In this document: positions 36,204-44,200 of the stretch, one piece after another
How the letters are laid out: every line of letters starts with the position of its first letter
Numbering within the stretch: position 1 is the first letter of the stretch
Origin: GCA-003244245 sp036266995
Lineage (GTDB): Bacteria; Actinomycetota; Actinomycetes; Mycobacteriales; Pseudonocardiaceae
Direction: 5' to 3'
Length of the DNA: 64,000 nt
Assembly (NCBI GenBank): GCA_036266995.1
Contig: DATAWX010000041.1
Coordinates: 1 to 64,000 of the forward strand
The notes under the pieces: model-generated
Told to the model about the DNA's origin: nothing
Databases searched by the model: none
The model's input: only the letters and a program-made list of their open reading frames with translations
Translations under genes and position numbers: made by a program

Positions 36204-36417
36204 CGCGCATCAAAACGGTGGTGGTCCGGGGTGTGGCCGGACGTCTGTGTAGAACTCGGTGCGTGGTGGGGCGCGGAAATGATGAACGCGCCCGGTGGGA
36301 CTGGTCCAGACGACAAGCGGGTGATAACACACACCTGGCGGTACATGATCCACCGTAAAATTGGACGTATCTACCTTGACCTGCGACGATCTGCAAACCG
36401 ATCAACTTCGTTTCCCG

Positions 36418-37107
36418 TTAGTACTGGATGCTGATGCGCTCCTGGCCTGGCGGCGGTTCGGTGGGCAGTCGGCTGGCGTGGCCGGCGGCGATGCGGTGGG
36501 CACTCCACGCTGCGGCGGCGGCGTCGAGTACGTCGTCGAGGCTGGCCTTGCCGGCCGTACCGAGTTGGTCGGGTAGTTCAATGCCGTGCTCGGCGAGGAG
36601 TGCCCGGCGAGTGATGTGCCCCGTCCAACTGATCTTGCTGTGTTTCAGGGGTTGGTGGCCGTTCATGGCGGCGAAGGACACCTCGGGGTGAACCTCGTGT
36701 AGCGGGTACTTGCCGGTGGCAAGACACTCGTTCGCTTCGCGGAGCTTGACGCGCAGTCCCCACGTCTGGCGGGGCAGCCCGTGCCCAAACAGCTGCTTGC
36801 ACCGTTGGTTGGCTTGCTCCCCGGAATCGTCGTACCAAGTGTCTTCCTGCTTCCAGACCGCTTGCGGCTCCATCAGGAAGACGCTGTGCCAGCGTGGGCC
36901 CACGAAGGCTCGCGCGTCGATATCTGCCTGGCGCCGACCGGTCTCGACCAGCCCCAGCGGCATGTCGATGCCCACCGCCTGGAGGTCGTTGACGGCGGAC
37001 AGCAGTGTGGTCAGGTGGTGCTCGATATAGGCGCCGACGAACGTGCCGTGGTCTAGTTCGACGCCGATCCATCCTTTGGTGTAGGCGTCGACGCCGAGGA
37101 CCCGCAT
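36418..37107 (-). CDS. DUF429-family protein
   Basis: A 229-residue DUF429 protein. It opens MRVLGVDAYTKGWIGVEL, an RNase H-like/actin-like beta-hairpin with an Asp, then AVGIDMPLGL with a second Asp and the VHPEVSFAAMNG segment; these match DUF429 (predicted RNase H-fold nuclease), biochemistry unknown. The ATG at 37107 is chosen because the domain starts there. G+C is somewhat lower than in the cob genes. It is the first gene of the island; the 214 bases before it (36204-36417) hold nothing I recognise. Confidence 0.82.
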   Translation of the reverse strand: MRVLGVDAYTKGWIGVELDHGTFVGAYIEHHLTTLLSAVNDLQAVGIDMPLGLVETGRRQADIDARAFVGPRWHSVFLMEPQAVWKQEDTWYDDSGEQANQRCKQLFGHGLPRQTWGLRVKLREANECLATGKYPLHEVHPEVSFAAMNGHQPLKHSKISWTGHITRRALLAEHGIELPDQLGTAGKASLDDVLDAAAAAWSAHRIAAGHASRLPTEPPPGQERISIQY

Positions 37108-37313
37108 GCCGATGATGGTGCCAGCACGGGCATCCCCAGGGATAGCGCCGAAGCGCGGGCTCCCGAGAAGCTGTCCCCCGTGGGGTTTGCTGCAATCTGC
37201 CCGTCGACTGCTGGACTCCTCGTGTTCGCCTTCGACAGGCAGGGTCACCCGTGCAATTGGTGCGCGAGGGAGGCGCTATGGCTGCGTGAGCCGTGCTCAG
37301 TAAGGGAGCAGGC

Positions 37314-38558
37314 ATGGCTGTGTCGTTCCTTGAGACCGGCGTCCTTTATTGCGAGGACAATTTGCGTCAGCTAGTCCAATTCCCTGACAAGTGCATCGAC
37401 CTTATCTACCTCGACCCACCGTTTTTCTCTAACCGCCACTACGAAGTGATCTGGGGAGACGAGGCCGAGGTGCGGTCGTTTGAGGACAGATGGAAAGGCG
37501 GCATCGAAGTCTATATCGACTGGATGCGGGACCGCGTTGTCCAGATGAGGCGTGTTCTGAGGTCGACAGGCTCGCTGTACCTTCATTGTGACCCCCATGC
37601 GAGTCACTATCTTAAGGTCATGCTTGACGGCATACTGGGAGCAGATACCTTTCGCAACGAGATCATCTGGAAGCGCACTGGCGCCCACGGTGCTGCGAAA
37701 CGGTACGCCCCAGTGCATGATGTGTTGTTATATTACGGTGCGTCCCGCACTGTAACGTGGAACCAGACATTCCACGACTACAGCCCTGAATATATTGCCA
37801 CGAAGTACTCCGGGCGAGACGATCGGGGGCGTTATCAGCTCATTACTCTCTTTCCGCCCGGTGTGCGTAACGGTGAGACAGGGCTGCCCTGGCGAGGGAT
37901 TGATCCAACTGCCAAGGGTCTTCACTGGCGTTATCCACCGAGCCGGATGGACGAGTTGGACGCGCAGGGCATGATCTATTGGGGAGCACGGGGCCGCGGA
38001 CTACCGCGACTCAAACGCTACCTCGACGAATCCCAAGGCGTGTCAGTGCAGGATGTGTGGACGGATACCGCGCCCATAAACTCACAGGCGCGCGAACGTC
38101 TTGGTTATCCGACACAAAAGCCTGAAGCCCTACTGGAGAGAATTATCGCTGCCAGTAGTAACGAAGGCGATGTTGTGTTGGATCCATTTTGTGGCTGTGG
38201 GACGACGGTCGCGGTCGCCGAACGGATGGATAGAAAATGGATCGGAATTGACATAAGCCCGACCGCCGTGAACCTTATGAAGCGTCGTCTGGAGAAGGCC
38301 ACGAATCGCCGCTGCACTCCGAAGGTTATCGGCCTTCCCGTAACGGCCGATGAACTGCGAAATCTGAAGCCATTCGAGTTTCAGAACTGGGTTATTCAGA
38401 AGTTCTGGGGCACTCATTCTCCACGCAAGTCCGGCGACATGGGGATCGACGGCTATTCCTTCATGGTCAACGACCCTATCCAGGTCAAGCAGTCAGACCA
38501 TGTTGGTCGCAACGTCGTAGACAACTTTGAGAGGTTGCGCGCGCGCGTTGGGACATGA
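37314..38558 (+). CDS. beta-class DNA methyltransferase with truncated Mrr-like nuclease domain
   Basis: A 414-residue frame with DNA-methyltransferase motif IV YLDPPFF near residue 30, then motif I VLDPFCGCGTT near residue 287: the DPPx-first order is the beta class (N6-adenine or N4-cytosine). After the methylase, residues 355-410 start an Mrr/PD-(D/E)xK-like domain (FEFQNWVIQKFWG, DMGIDGYSF, PIQVKQSDHVG). The frame then ends early at NVVDNFERL; the expected end of the nuclease continues at 38555 in another frame. The ATG at 37314 has a GGGAGCAGG ribosome-binding site. Base composition is clearly lower in G+C than the cob genes, suggesting transfer. Confidence 0.85.
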   Translation: MAVSFLETGVLYCEDNLRQLVQFPDKCIDLIYLDPPFFSNRHYEVIWGDEAEVRSFEDRWKGGIEVYIDWMRDRVVQMRRVLRSTGSLYLHCDPHASHYLKVMLDGILGADTFRNEIIWKRTGAHGAAKRYAPVHDVLLYYGASRTVTWNQTFHDYSPEYIATKYSGRDDRGRYQLITLFPPGVRNGETGLPWRGIDPTAKGLHWRYPPSRMDELDAQGMIYWGARGRGLPRLKRYLDESQGVSVQDVWTDTAPINSQARERLGYPTQKPEALLERIIAASSNEGDVVLDPFCGCGTTVAVAERMDRKWIGIDISPTAVNLMKRRLEKATNRRCTPKVIGLPVTADELRNLKPFEFQNWVIQKFWGTHSPRKSGDMGIDGYSFMVNDPIQVKQSDHVGRNVVDNFERLRARVGT

Positions 38559-38725
38559 AGCTCGACATTCGCCTTGTGACGGTTGAGGAACTTATTGCTC
38601 CCGAACTAGAGAAAATCCTGCCAGAACTAGCTTCTGTAACGGAGCTGCCGTTGCCTCCCGCCCGATCGAGAGAGGCCCGACCGTCTGCACAGGAGCTAAT
38701 CAACAGCGACCAGCGAGCGGTCTGA
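38555..38725 (+). pseudogene. detached C-terminal end of the methylase-nuclease
   Basis: This 56-codon frame begins MKLDIRLVTVEELIAPEL, which reads as the last strand and helix of the Mrr-like nuclease, plus a Pro/Arg/Glu-rich tail. It overlaps the end of the methylase frame by four bases in another register. About 25-30 residues of the nuclease core normally found between VVDNFE and the DIRLV strand are missing, so a deletion with a frame change is more likely than a single-base error. Confidence 0.6.
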
Positions 38726-38858
38726 GTGCTCCGTTGCCCCCGGTCATACCGCTTGGGCTCTCACTTCGGACTGCGGGGGCTATTCCGAGCGGGCTTCGTA
38801 ATAACGAGGCTAGTCGCCGCTAATGCGCCGAATAGCTGCCACCATTTGTGTACTGGCG

Positions 38859-39116
38859 CTAAGCGGGTTCTTTTAATTCGGCGGGAACGGTCACGCTCGG
38901 GCAATGCCGGATCGCGGGGCACCTGGCGCAGAGTCGCGCGGCTTCCGCTCGCCGGATTCGTTCCTGGCGCTGGTGCTGGTGGCCGCCGTTGCCGGGTACC
39001 GGGTCGAACAATTCATGCTGTCCGATGCACGCGGCGCCGGTCAGCCGGACAGTGTCGGTCAGTATCGCTGTGAGCAGCGCTAGCGTGGCGTCAGCATCCA
39101 TAGACGCAGTGCCCAT
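38859..39116 (-). CDS. small WhiB-like [Fe-S] protein
   Basis: An 85-residue protein with the Cys pattern of a WhiB-like domain: ACIGQHELFDP (compare ACxGxDPELFFP), then AARLCARCPAIRHC giving C-x2-C-x5-C. The G[V/I]WGG turn of regulatory Wbl proteins is not visible and the C-terminus after the last Cys is short, so it may be truncated. Such short Wbl proteins are common on actinobacterial mobile DNA. An alternative start is the ATG at 39101. No good ribosome-binding site is seen. Confidence 0.6.
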   Translation of the reverse strand: MGTASMDADATLALLTAILTDTVRLTGAACIGQHELFDPVPGNGGHQHQRQERIRRAEAARLCARCPAIRHCPSVTVPAELKEPA

Positions 39117-39185
39117 CGGGTGGCGCGGGACGGCCCCGCAGGGTGGCAGGTAGCGGGCCGGGCGGGCCGTTCCGGTGACCTTCGA

Positions 39186-39340
39186 TCAGATGAATAGGCC
39201 GGGTTCGGGTTGGGACAGCGACCAACTGGTGTGGGTTTTGAGCCGGTGGTGGTGCCGGCACAGCGGCCCCAGATTCTTCGCCATCGGACGCCGTCCCGGG
39301 TGATCGTGCTCACCGGCCCCGCCGGGTGGACGACCGTCAC
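39186..39340 (-). pseudogene. DUF222/HNH endonuclease (13E12-type) remnant
   Basis: Reading the minus strand, NLGPLCRHHHRLKTHTSWSL then SQPEPGLFI and a TGA at 39186 is the C-terminal end of a DUF222-HNH (13E12 repeat family) nuclease. The preceding VVHPAGP lies in a different frame and nothing of the about 400-residue N-terminal part remains. These elements are repetitive in many actinobacteria. Confidence 0.75.
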
Positions 39341-39396
39341 AGCCAGCAGGGCGTGGTGGAAGGCCTCCTCGGGTTGCTCACCGCTGCATCATCGCC

Positions 39397-39642
39397 CAGA
39401 ATGAAGCGCTCGTCTTGCTCGCAGCGCTGGCCTACGGCAGCGGCCCCCGGTAGGCCGCCTTCCGCGACAACGACCACTGCCTTTACGCCGAGGCGGCGCT
39501 CAAACGAGCCGGGATCCTCTACAGCGACCACGGCCCACACCACGCCGAGGTCAGCGACGACGTCCTCTACAGCCTGCGCTACCGCGACGACACCCACATC
39601 GCCCACGAGCGAGGCGAGCCCACCATCTCCGCCGCCCTCTAA
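39397..39642 (+). pseudogene. unrecognised gene remnant with internal stop
   Basis: A frame reads NEALVLLAALAYGSGPR, then TAG at 39451, then AAFRDNDHCLYAEAALKRAG, SEVSDDVLYSLRYRDDTH-like sequence and a TAA at 39640. It is polar, helix-forming and coding-like in composition, but I do not recognise it and there is no start. The 137 bases after it (39643-39779) hold nothing I can identify. Confidence 0.4.
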
Positions 39643-39779
39643 CCGACATTAATCCCGTCAACGCTGCGGACATCAACTCCGCCAGCCGTGGCCAATATCT
39701 TCGCGCTCAACAGCTTCACAACCACTGCCACTGCCATTTTGCTGGCGCGATCACTGCCATTCCATGGCGCGCCCCACGG

Positions 39780-40537
39780 TCATTTTCGTGTCACTTCACA
39801 CACGTCACACGCCGGATCGCCCACTCCACAGCAGCCGAAATCGATCACGGCGGCCAGGTCGTCGTCTCGGACCAGCAGGTTCCCGGGGGCGATGTCGCCG
39901 TGGAACCACACGGGCCGGCCGCCCCAGTGGGCCCTTAGCGCCGTGTCCCACACCGTCGTCGCGGCCGGTCCGTCGACGAGGTCGCCCAGGATGTCGATGC
40001 TGCGGCGTGTCTGGGTGTCGTAGGTCCTCAGCGGTCCGCCGCGCCAGAAGCAATGCTGCCCCGGGGGCGGGCCACCGGCGTGGTCGACCTGTTGCAGTGC
40101 GACGAGAAACCGGGCGAGTGACCGCGCGACCTCGCTGGGCTTGGTCAGCTGGGTTGTCACCGCCGGCTCACCGGCCAGCCACCCGTGGACGGACCAGGAG
40201 AATGGGTAACCCGCTCCTGGTGCGCCGTGTGCCCGCGGCACCGGGATCGGCAGCGGCACATGCGGCGCGAGGAACGGCAGCCATCGCTGCTCCTCGTCGA
40301 CCTGCGTCCGGTAGTCCACTGCGCTGGGGAGCCGCACAGCCAGGTCGGGGCCGAGGCGGAAGGTGCGGTTGTCCCAGCTTGCGGCTCGGCCGCAACGACG
40401 GGCAGGCTCGCCCACTGCGGGAACTGCGCCGAGACAAGCCGCCGCACCAACGCGACGTCAATCAGCGGCACCTTGGCCGGTTCGAGAGTCTTGTCGACCA
40501 CCCGTGGATGCTCCCCGAGCCCTGACGCAGCCGGCAA
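39780..40537 (-). pseudogene. aminoglycoside phosphotransferase family gene, frameshifted and truncated
   Basis: The N-terminal part (VPLIDVALVRRLVSAQFPQW) is in one frame and the rest (SWDNRTFRLGPDLAVRLPSA onward) in another; the shift is near 40378-40384. The kinase-like core is recognisable: WFHGDIAPGNLL (catalytic loop) and AVIDFGCCGVGDPACD (metal-binding Asp). The protein stops right after DPACD, losing about 60 C-terminal residues, so both ends are damaged. Members phosphorylate aminoglycosides or other hydroxylated small molecules; this copy is unlikely to work. Confidence 0.8.
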
Positions 40538-40582
40538 CGGCTTTTCAACCGAGATCGCAGCAACACCACGGTCGCGAGCGCA

Positions 40583-41116
40583 TCACCGGGGTTCGGCGGG
40601 GGGATTGTGTCCGGTTGCGAGCGTCCGCTGGACCCAGGCGACGTCGTGCCACGAGCCGAGCTTCCACCCGATGCGCCGGTAAGTTCCGACGGCCTCGAAC
40701 CCCATGGCGCGATGCAGACCGACGCTCGCGTCGTTGGGCAGCGTCATGCCCGCGACGGCGGTGCGGAAGCCGCGCTCGGCCAGACGGTCAAAGAGTGTGT
40801 CGTAGAGCGCCCGGCCGCCGCCAGCACGCCGCCGGCCGCGTTCGAGGTAGACGCTGACCTCGCAGGACCAGCGATACGCCGCCCGCGAGCTGAACGGACC
40901 GCCGTAGGCGTAGCCCACCAGGCGGCCCTGACTTTCGAGCACGACCCACGCGTGCGTGCGCATGGCGCTGGCGATGCGCACGGCCATCTCCGCCGGCAGA
41001 GGTGGGTCACACTCGAACGTGATCGCGGTGTCGGTGACGTAAGGGGAGTAGATCGCCACGCACGCGTCGGCGTCACGCTCCGACGCGTCTCGAACGTTCG
41101 GAACGCCGCCAGTCAT
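40583..41116 (-). CDS. phosphinothricin-type GNAT N-acetyltransferase
   Basis: A 177-residue GNAT of the PAT/Bar type: VRDASERDADACVAIYSPYV at the N-terminus, VGYAYGGPFSSRAAYRWSCE, EVSVYLERGRRRAGGGRALY for acetyl-CoA binding, and GFEAVGTYRRIGWKLGSWHD with AWVQR at the end. Members acetylate phosphinothricin, methionine sulfoximine or amino-acid analogues; the true substrate is unknown. The ATG at 41116 faces a divergent XRE-cupin regulator with a 41-nt gap, a common pairing that suggests direct control. Confidence 0.85.
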   Translation of the reverse strand: MTGGVPNVRDASERDADACVAIYSPYVTDTAITFECDPPLPAEMAVRIASAMRTHAWVVLESQGRLVGYAYGGPFSSRAAYRWSCEVSVYLERGRRRAGGGRALYDTLFDRLAERGFRTAVAGMTLPNDASVGLHRAMGFEAVGTYRRIGWKLGSWHDVAWVQRTLATGHNPPAEPR

Positions 41117-41157
41117 GGAAACGATAGTAGCGATAGCTGCCTCTATAGTGCACAAAC
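41117..41157. promoter_or_regulatory. divergent promoter/operator between GNAT and XRE-cupin genes
   Basis: This 41-nt gap holds a TATAGT -10 box at 41144-41149, only nine nt before the XRE start, so that mRNA would be nearly leaderless. CGATAG occurs twice, followed by an inverted CTATAG (about 41122-41148), a plausible operator for the XRE protein that would cover both promoters. No footprint can be claimed from sequence alone. Confidence 0.55.
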
Positions 41158-41718
41158 ATGTCGGACCCCCTCTCGGTGTCACTCGCCACGACGTTGCGCG
41201 CCGCCCGGCTCGCACGCGAGCTGTCGGCCGCTGCTCTTGCCGAGCGCTCTGGCGTCTCGCGGGCGATGATCGGAAAGATTGAACGCGGCGAGGCACAACC
41301 CACCGCGGCCCTGCTGGGCCGACTGTCGGCCGCGCTGGGCATGACACTCTCCGAGCTAGTGGCCCGCGCCGAAGGCGACGACCAGCGACTGGTGCGCGCC
41401 GCGGACCAACCGACGTGGACCGATCCCGACACCGGCTACCGTCGCCGTGCGGTGTCGCCGGCTATGGGCAGGCCGCTCGAACTCGTCGAGGTCGATCTGC
41501 CCGCAGGCGCGCAGGTCTCCTATCTCGCCGAGGCCTACACCTTTATTCACCAGCAGATTTGGATGCTTCAGGGCCGTCTCCGCTTCCGCGAAGGCGACAC
41601 CGACCACGAGCTCGACGCCGGTGACTGCCTCCAGCTCGGCCCCCCGGCACCCTGCTCATTCATCAACCCGACCAGCGAGATCTGCCGCTACCTCGTCGCA
41701 CTTACTAGGCGGAGCTGA
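41158..41718 (+). CDS. XRE-family transcriptional regulator with C-terminal cupin domain
   Basis: A 186-residue regulator. The HTH occupies about residues 8-65 (LRAARLARELSAAALAERSG, SRAMIGKIERGEAQPT) and the cupin about 110-180 (VDLPAGAQVSYLAEAYTFIHQQ, LDAGDCLQLGPPAPCSFIN). Such proteins bind small molecules through the cupin and usually control a divergent gene, here the PAT-like acetyltransferase. It is intact, unlike most of the island. The T-box of aspS2 begins 25 nt after its stop. Confidence 0.88.
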   Translation: MSDPLSVSLATTLRAARLARELSAAALAERSGVSRAMIGKIERGEAQPTAALLGRLSAALGMTLSELVARAEGDDQRLVRAADQPTWTDPDTGYRRRAVSPAMGRPLELVEVDLPAGAQVSYLAEAYTFIHQQIWMLQGRLRFREGDTDHELDAGDCLQLGPPAPCSFINPTSEICRYLVALTRRS

Positions 41719-41743
41719 GCACGAACGTTAGGTAGGCTGCGCG

Positions 41744-41885
41744 AGGCGGCGTTGACGAGCCGCCTGGTTGGTCACCATTATCAGACCGAGAACGAGGCCG
41801 ACCACAAGGTCGGTGAAGGTGTGGTGGCACCGCGAGCACCCGATTGCCCACACCTCCCGGGGTGAGAAACCGAGGAGGTGGGCGA
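41744..41885 (+). promoter_or_regulatory. translational T-box riboswitch (ultrashort Stem I, Asp specifier) upstream of aspS2
   Basis: Stem I is AGGCGGC/GCCGCCT (41744-41750/41759-41765), closing loop GTTGACGA that holds GAC (Asp) at 41754-41756. A second hairpin CCGACC/GGTCGG surrounds 41799-41813. The T-box sequence TGGTGGCACCGCG is at 41822-41834, matching consensus GGTGGNACCGCG with N = C, complementary to G73 of tRNA-Asp. The antisequestor GGTGTGG (41818-41824)/CCACACC (41848-41854) excludes the sequestor CACCTCC (41851-41857)/GGAGGTG (41874-41880), which hides the Shine-Dalgarno of the ATG at 41886. Actinobacterial ileS T-boxes with ultrashort Stem I are known to act on translation; an Asp-specific one is the unusual part. 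Confidence 0.88.
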
Positions 41886-43172
41886 ATGCAACGAACTCTC
41901 AGTACAGCGCTTGCCGAGGGGGCTGGGCGACGCGCGACCATTCAAGGATGGGTTCACCGACGGTGACGATTGTCAGCAGTCTCATTCCTGATCGTCCGCG
42001 ATCGCGGTGGTCTCGCGCAGGTCGTCGTCAGCGACGAGCTCGGACGTGAACAGCTTGACGTTCTCAACGAAGAGACCGTGGTCTCCGTTGACGGGACGGT
42101 CACCCCCAACGCCAAAGCGCCTGGTGGTTTCGAGCTGACCAATCCGCACATCACCAAGCTCAGCTCACCGGCGGCCACGCCACCCGTAGAATTGTGGCGG
42201 CCTTCCCTCAGCACCAGCCTGCACACGCTGTTGGACCACGCGCCGGTGCTCTGGCGTCATCGCACTCAGCAAGCCATCTGGCGATTAGCGGCGGCATCAC
42301 TGCGCGGATTCCGCCGCGTTCTCGACGATCAGGGCTTCACCGAGATCCACACTCCCAAGATCGTCGCCAGCTCGACCGAGTCCGGCGCCAATGTTTTCTC
42401 CGTCGACTACTTCGGTCGACCGGCGTACCTCGCCCAGTCACCTCAGTTCTACAAGCAGATAATGGTCGGTGCCTTCGAACGCGTTTATGAGACCGGACCG
42501 GTGTTTCGTGCTGAGCCACACGACGCTGTGCGCCATCTCGCCGAATACGTCTCGCTCGACGCCGAGCTCGGCTTCATCACCGACCACCGGGATGTCCTAT
42601 CCGTGCTGCGCGACGTCGTGGCCGCTATGGTTGCCGAGATCCGGTGCATCGCTGCCGACGACGCCGAGCTTGCCCAGGCTCACCTGGCCGACGTGCCCGA
42701 CGAGATTCCCATTGTCCATTTCCGGGACGCCCTGCAACTGGTCGGTGCCGATCCCGATGAACCGGATCTCGCACCGGAGCACGAACGTCGTCTGGGTCAG
42801 TGGGCGAGGGAAGAGTTCGGCTCCGACTTCCTGGCCGTCGAGGGTTATCCGGCCAAGAAGCGTCCCTTCTACACGCATCCGCAGCCTGACGACCCGTACT
42901 GGACGATCTCGTTCGATCTGCTTTTCCGCGGTCTCGAGATAGTGACCGGTGGCCAGCGGCTGCACGAGTACGCCGACTACGAGCTGGCTTTGGCCGACCG
43001 CGGTGAAACAACCGAGCCGTATGAGTCCTATCTGCAGACATTCCGGCACGGCATGCCGCCACACGGCGGTTTCGCTCTCGGATTGGAGCGGTGGACCGCA
43101 CGACTGATCGAGGTCGACAACATCCGGCGGACAACGCTGTTTCCCCGCGATCTGCATCGCCTCACGCCGTAG
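41886..43172 (+). pseudogene. aspS2: archaeal-type (AspS2) aspartyl-tRNA synthetase with in-frame TGA
   Basis: From ATG 41886 the frame reads MQRTLSTALAEG, TIQGWVHRR, then TGA at 41964, then RLSAVSFLIVRDRGGLAQVV: the OB-fold anticodon-binding domain with one Arg codon (CGA) apparently turned into TGA. The class II core is intact, with motif 2-like GPVFRAEPHD and motif 3 GFALGLERW, and archaeal AspRS features (ESPQFYKQ-like AQSPQFYKQIM). The remaining frame can be read from TTG 41970 (400 aa), but this would lack the first OB strands. It is a second, non-housekeeping type of AspRS, which can also charge tRNA-Asn in family members. Probably inactive or re-initiating. Confidence 0.82.
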
Positions 43173-43196
43173 CGTGCGCCTCCGGTGGCGGTTCGA

Positions 43197-44038
43197 TTAG
43201 CGAGAATGGCGCTCCGCTGCATCAAGAGTCTGCGCAAGCAAGACGGCGATGGTCATCGGTCCGACCCCGCCGGGGACAGGCGTGATGAGCGTGGCGCGAT
43301 CGGCTGCGGTCGTGAAGGCAACGTCCCCGGTGTTGCCTGGGTGGTAGCCCGCGTCGATCACCACGCCCCCGGCTTGATCCACTCGCCCCGGATCAGCTCA
43401 ACCCGCCCGGCGGCAGCCACGAGGATGTCCGCCTCGCCGACGTGGGCCGCCAAGTCGTCGGTTTGTGAGTGGCAGTAAGTGACTGCCGCGTCACGCGCGA
43501 GCAGCAGCATCCCCATTGGCTTGCCGAGGATGCTGCTCCGCCCCACTACCATGGCGCGCCGGCCGCGCAGCACTACCTTGTACGCCTCGAGCAGCCGCAT
43601 GATCCCGCCCGGTGTGCACGAACAGAAATTCGCCTCGCCGAAAGCCATCGACGCGAATGAAGCCTTGGTGACCCCATCGACATCTTTGGCGGGGTCGATG
43701 GCCTCGAACGCTGTTCGCTCATCGACATGCACAGGTACGGGGTGCTGCAGCAGAATTCCATTCACCCCTTCATCGGCGGAAAGCTCACGCAGCACGCGAA
43801 CCAGCTGACCCGTGGTCGTCGCGGCGTCGAGACTGATCCGGCGGGACTCGATGCCTACCTCGCGACAACGGTTGAGCTTCATGCGCACATAAGTGTGCGA
43901 GGCAGGATCATTGCCCACCAGGACGGTCGCCAGGCACGGTCGGCGCCCCTGCAGGGTGTGGAACTGGGCGGCACGCTGCGCCGTGTGATGCAGTAGCCGT
44001 GCGGCCAAGGCGCGGCCGTCCATTAGCGTCGCGGTCAT
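43197..44038 (-). pseudogene. folD: methylenetetrahydrofolate dehydrogenase/cyclohydrolase paralogue FolD2, frameshifted
   Basis: FolD interconverts methylene- and formyl-tetrahydrofolate. The first 226 residues are normal: SHTYVRMKLNRCREVGI (substrate site with Tyr and Lys), GILLQHPVPVH, FCSCTPGGIMRLL, and the NADP site VVGRSSILGKPMGMLLL. After EWIKPGA the frame is lost at a C5 run near 43364-43370; the expected VVIDAGYHPGNTGDV and TLITPVPGGVGPMT follow one frame over to a TAA at 43197. A single missing base explains it, so sequencing error is possible, but neighbours are also broken. It carries its own ZTP riboswitch. Confidence 0.85.
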
Positions 44039-44140
44039 GGGTGCTCCTCACTCGGTGGTGAGAAGCACCCAGGCGGTCGATGCTCCAGCAGAAGCGCTCC
44101 CCGGTGGTCACCCACCCACGCCAGTCACGCATCGCAAACC
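44039..44140 (-). promoter_or_regulatory. ZTP (pfl) riboswitch upstream of folD2
   Basis: On the minus strand the leader contains GCGTGACTGGCG, then GGTGACCACCGGGGAGCG, then CCGCCTGGGT, the conserved blocks of the ZTP/pfl aptamer in the right order. The GGGTGC at its 3' end is also the left arm of a hairpin (44058-44070 with 44039-44051; one internal mismatch) that buries the AGGAG Shine-Dalgarno seven nt before the folD2 ATG. Ligand binding would thus compete with the sequestering hairpin, giving translational ON control by ZTP/ZMP. folD is a known gene class for this riboswitch. Confidence 0.85.
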
Positions 44141-44200
44141 CTACCAACGACCACGTGGCTGCTCATCGATCGCGCATGCCTATGCTGAAATATCCCCGCT

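Noticed and set aside
36231..36434. 67-codon plus-strand frame after the CobE-ferredoxin gene
   Set aside because: No ribosome-binding site, no recognised motif, and it runs into the end of the DUF429 gene on the other strand.
41964..41966. TGA in aspS2 as a selenocysteine codon
   Set aside because: The aligned residue is an Arg in the OB-fold, not a catalytic Cys, and no SECIS-like hairpin follows closely.
43456..43500. A fourth GAGTG/CACTC palindrome in folD2
   Set aside because: The GAGTG lies in coding sequence (HSQTDD region) and the partner arm is not at the 15-6-15 spacing.
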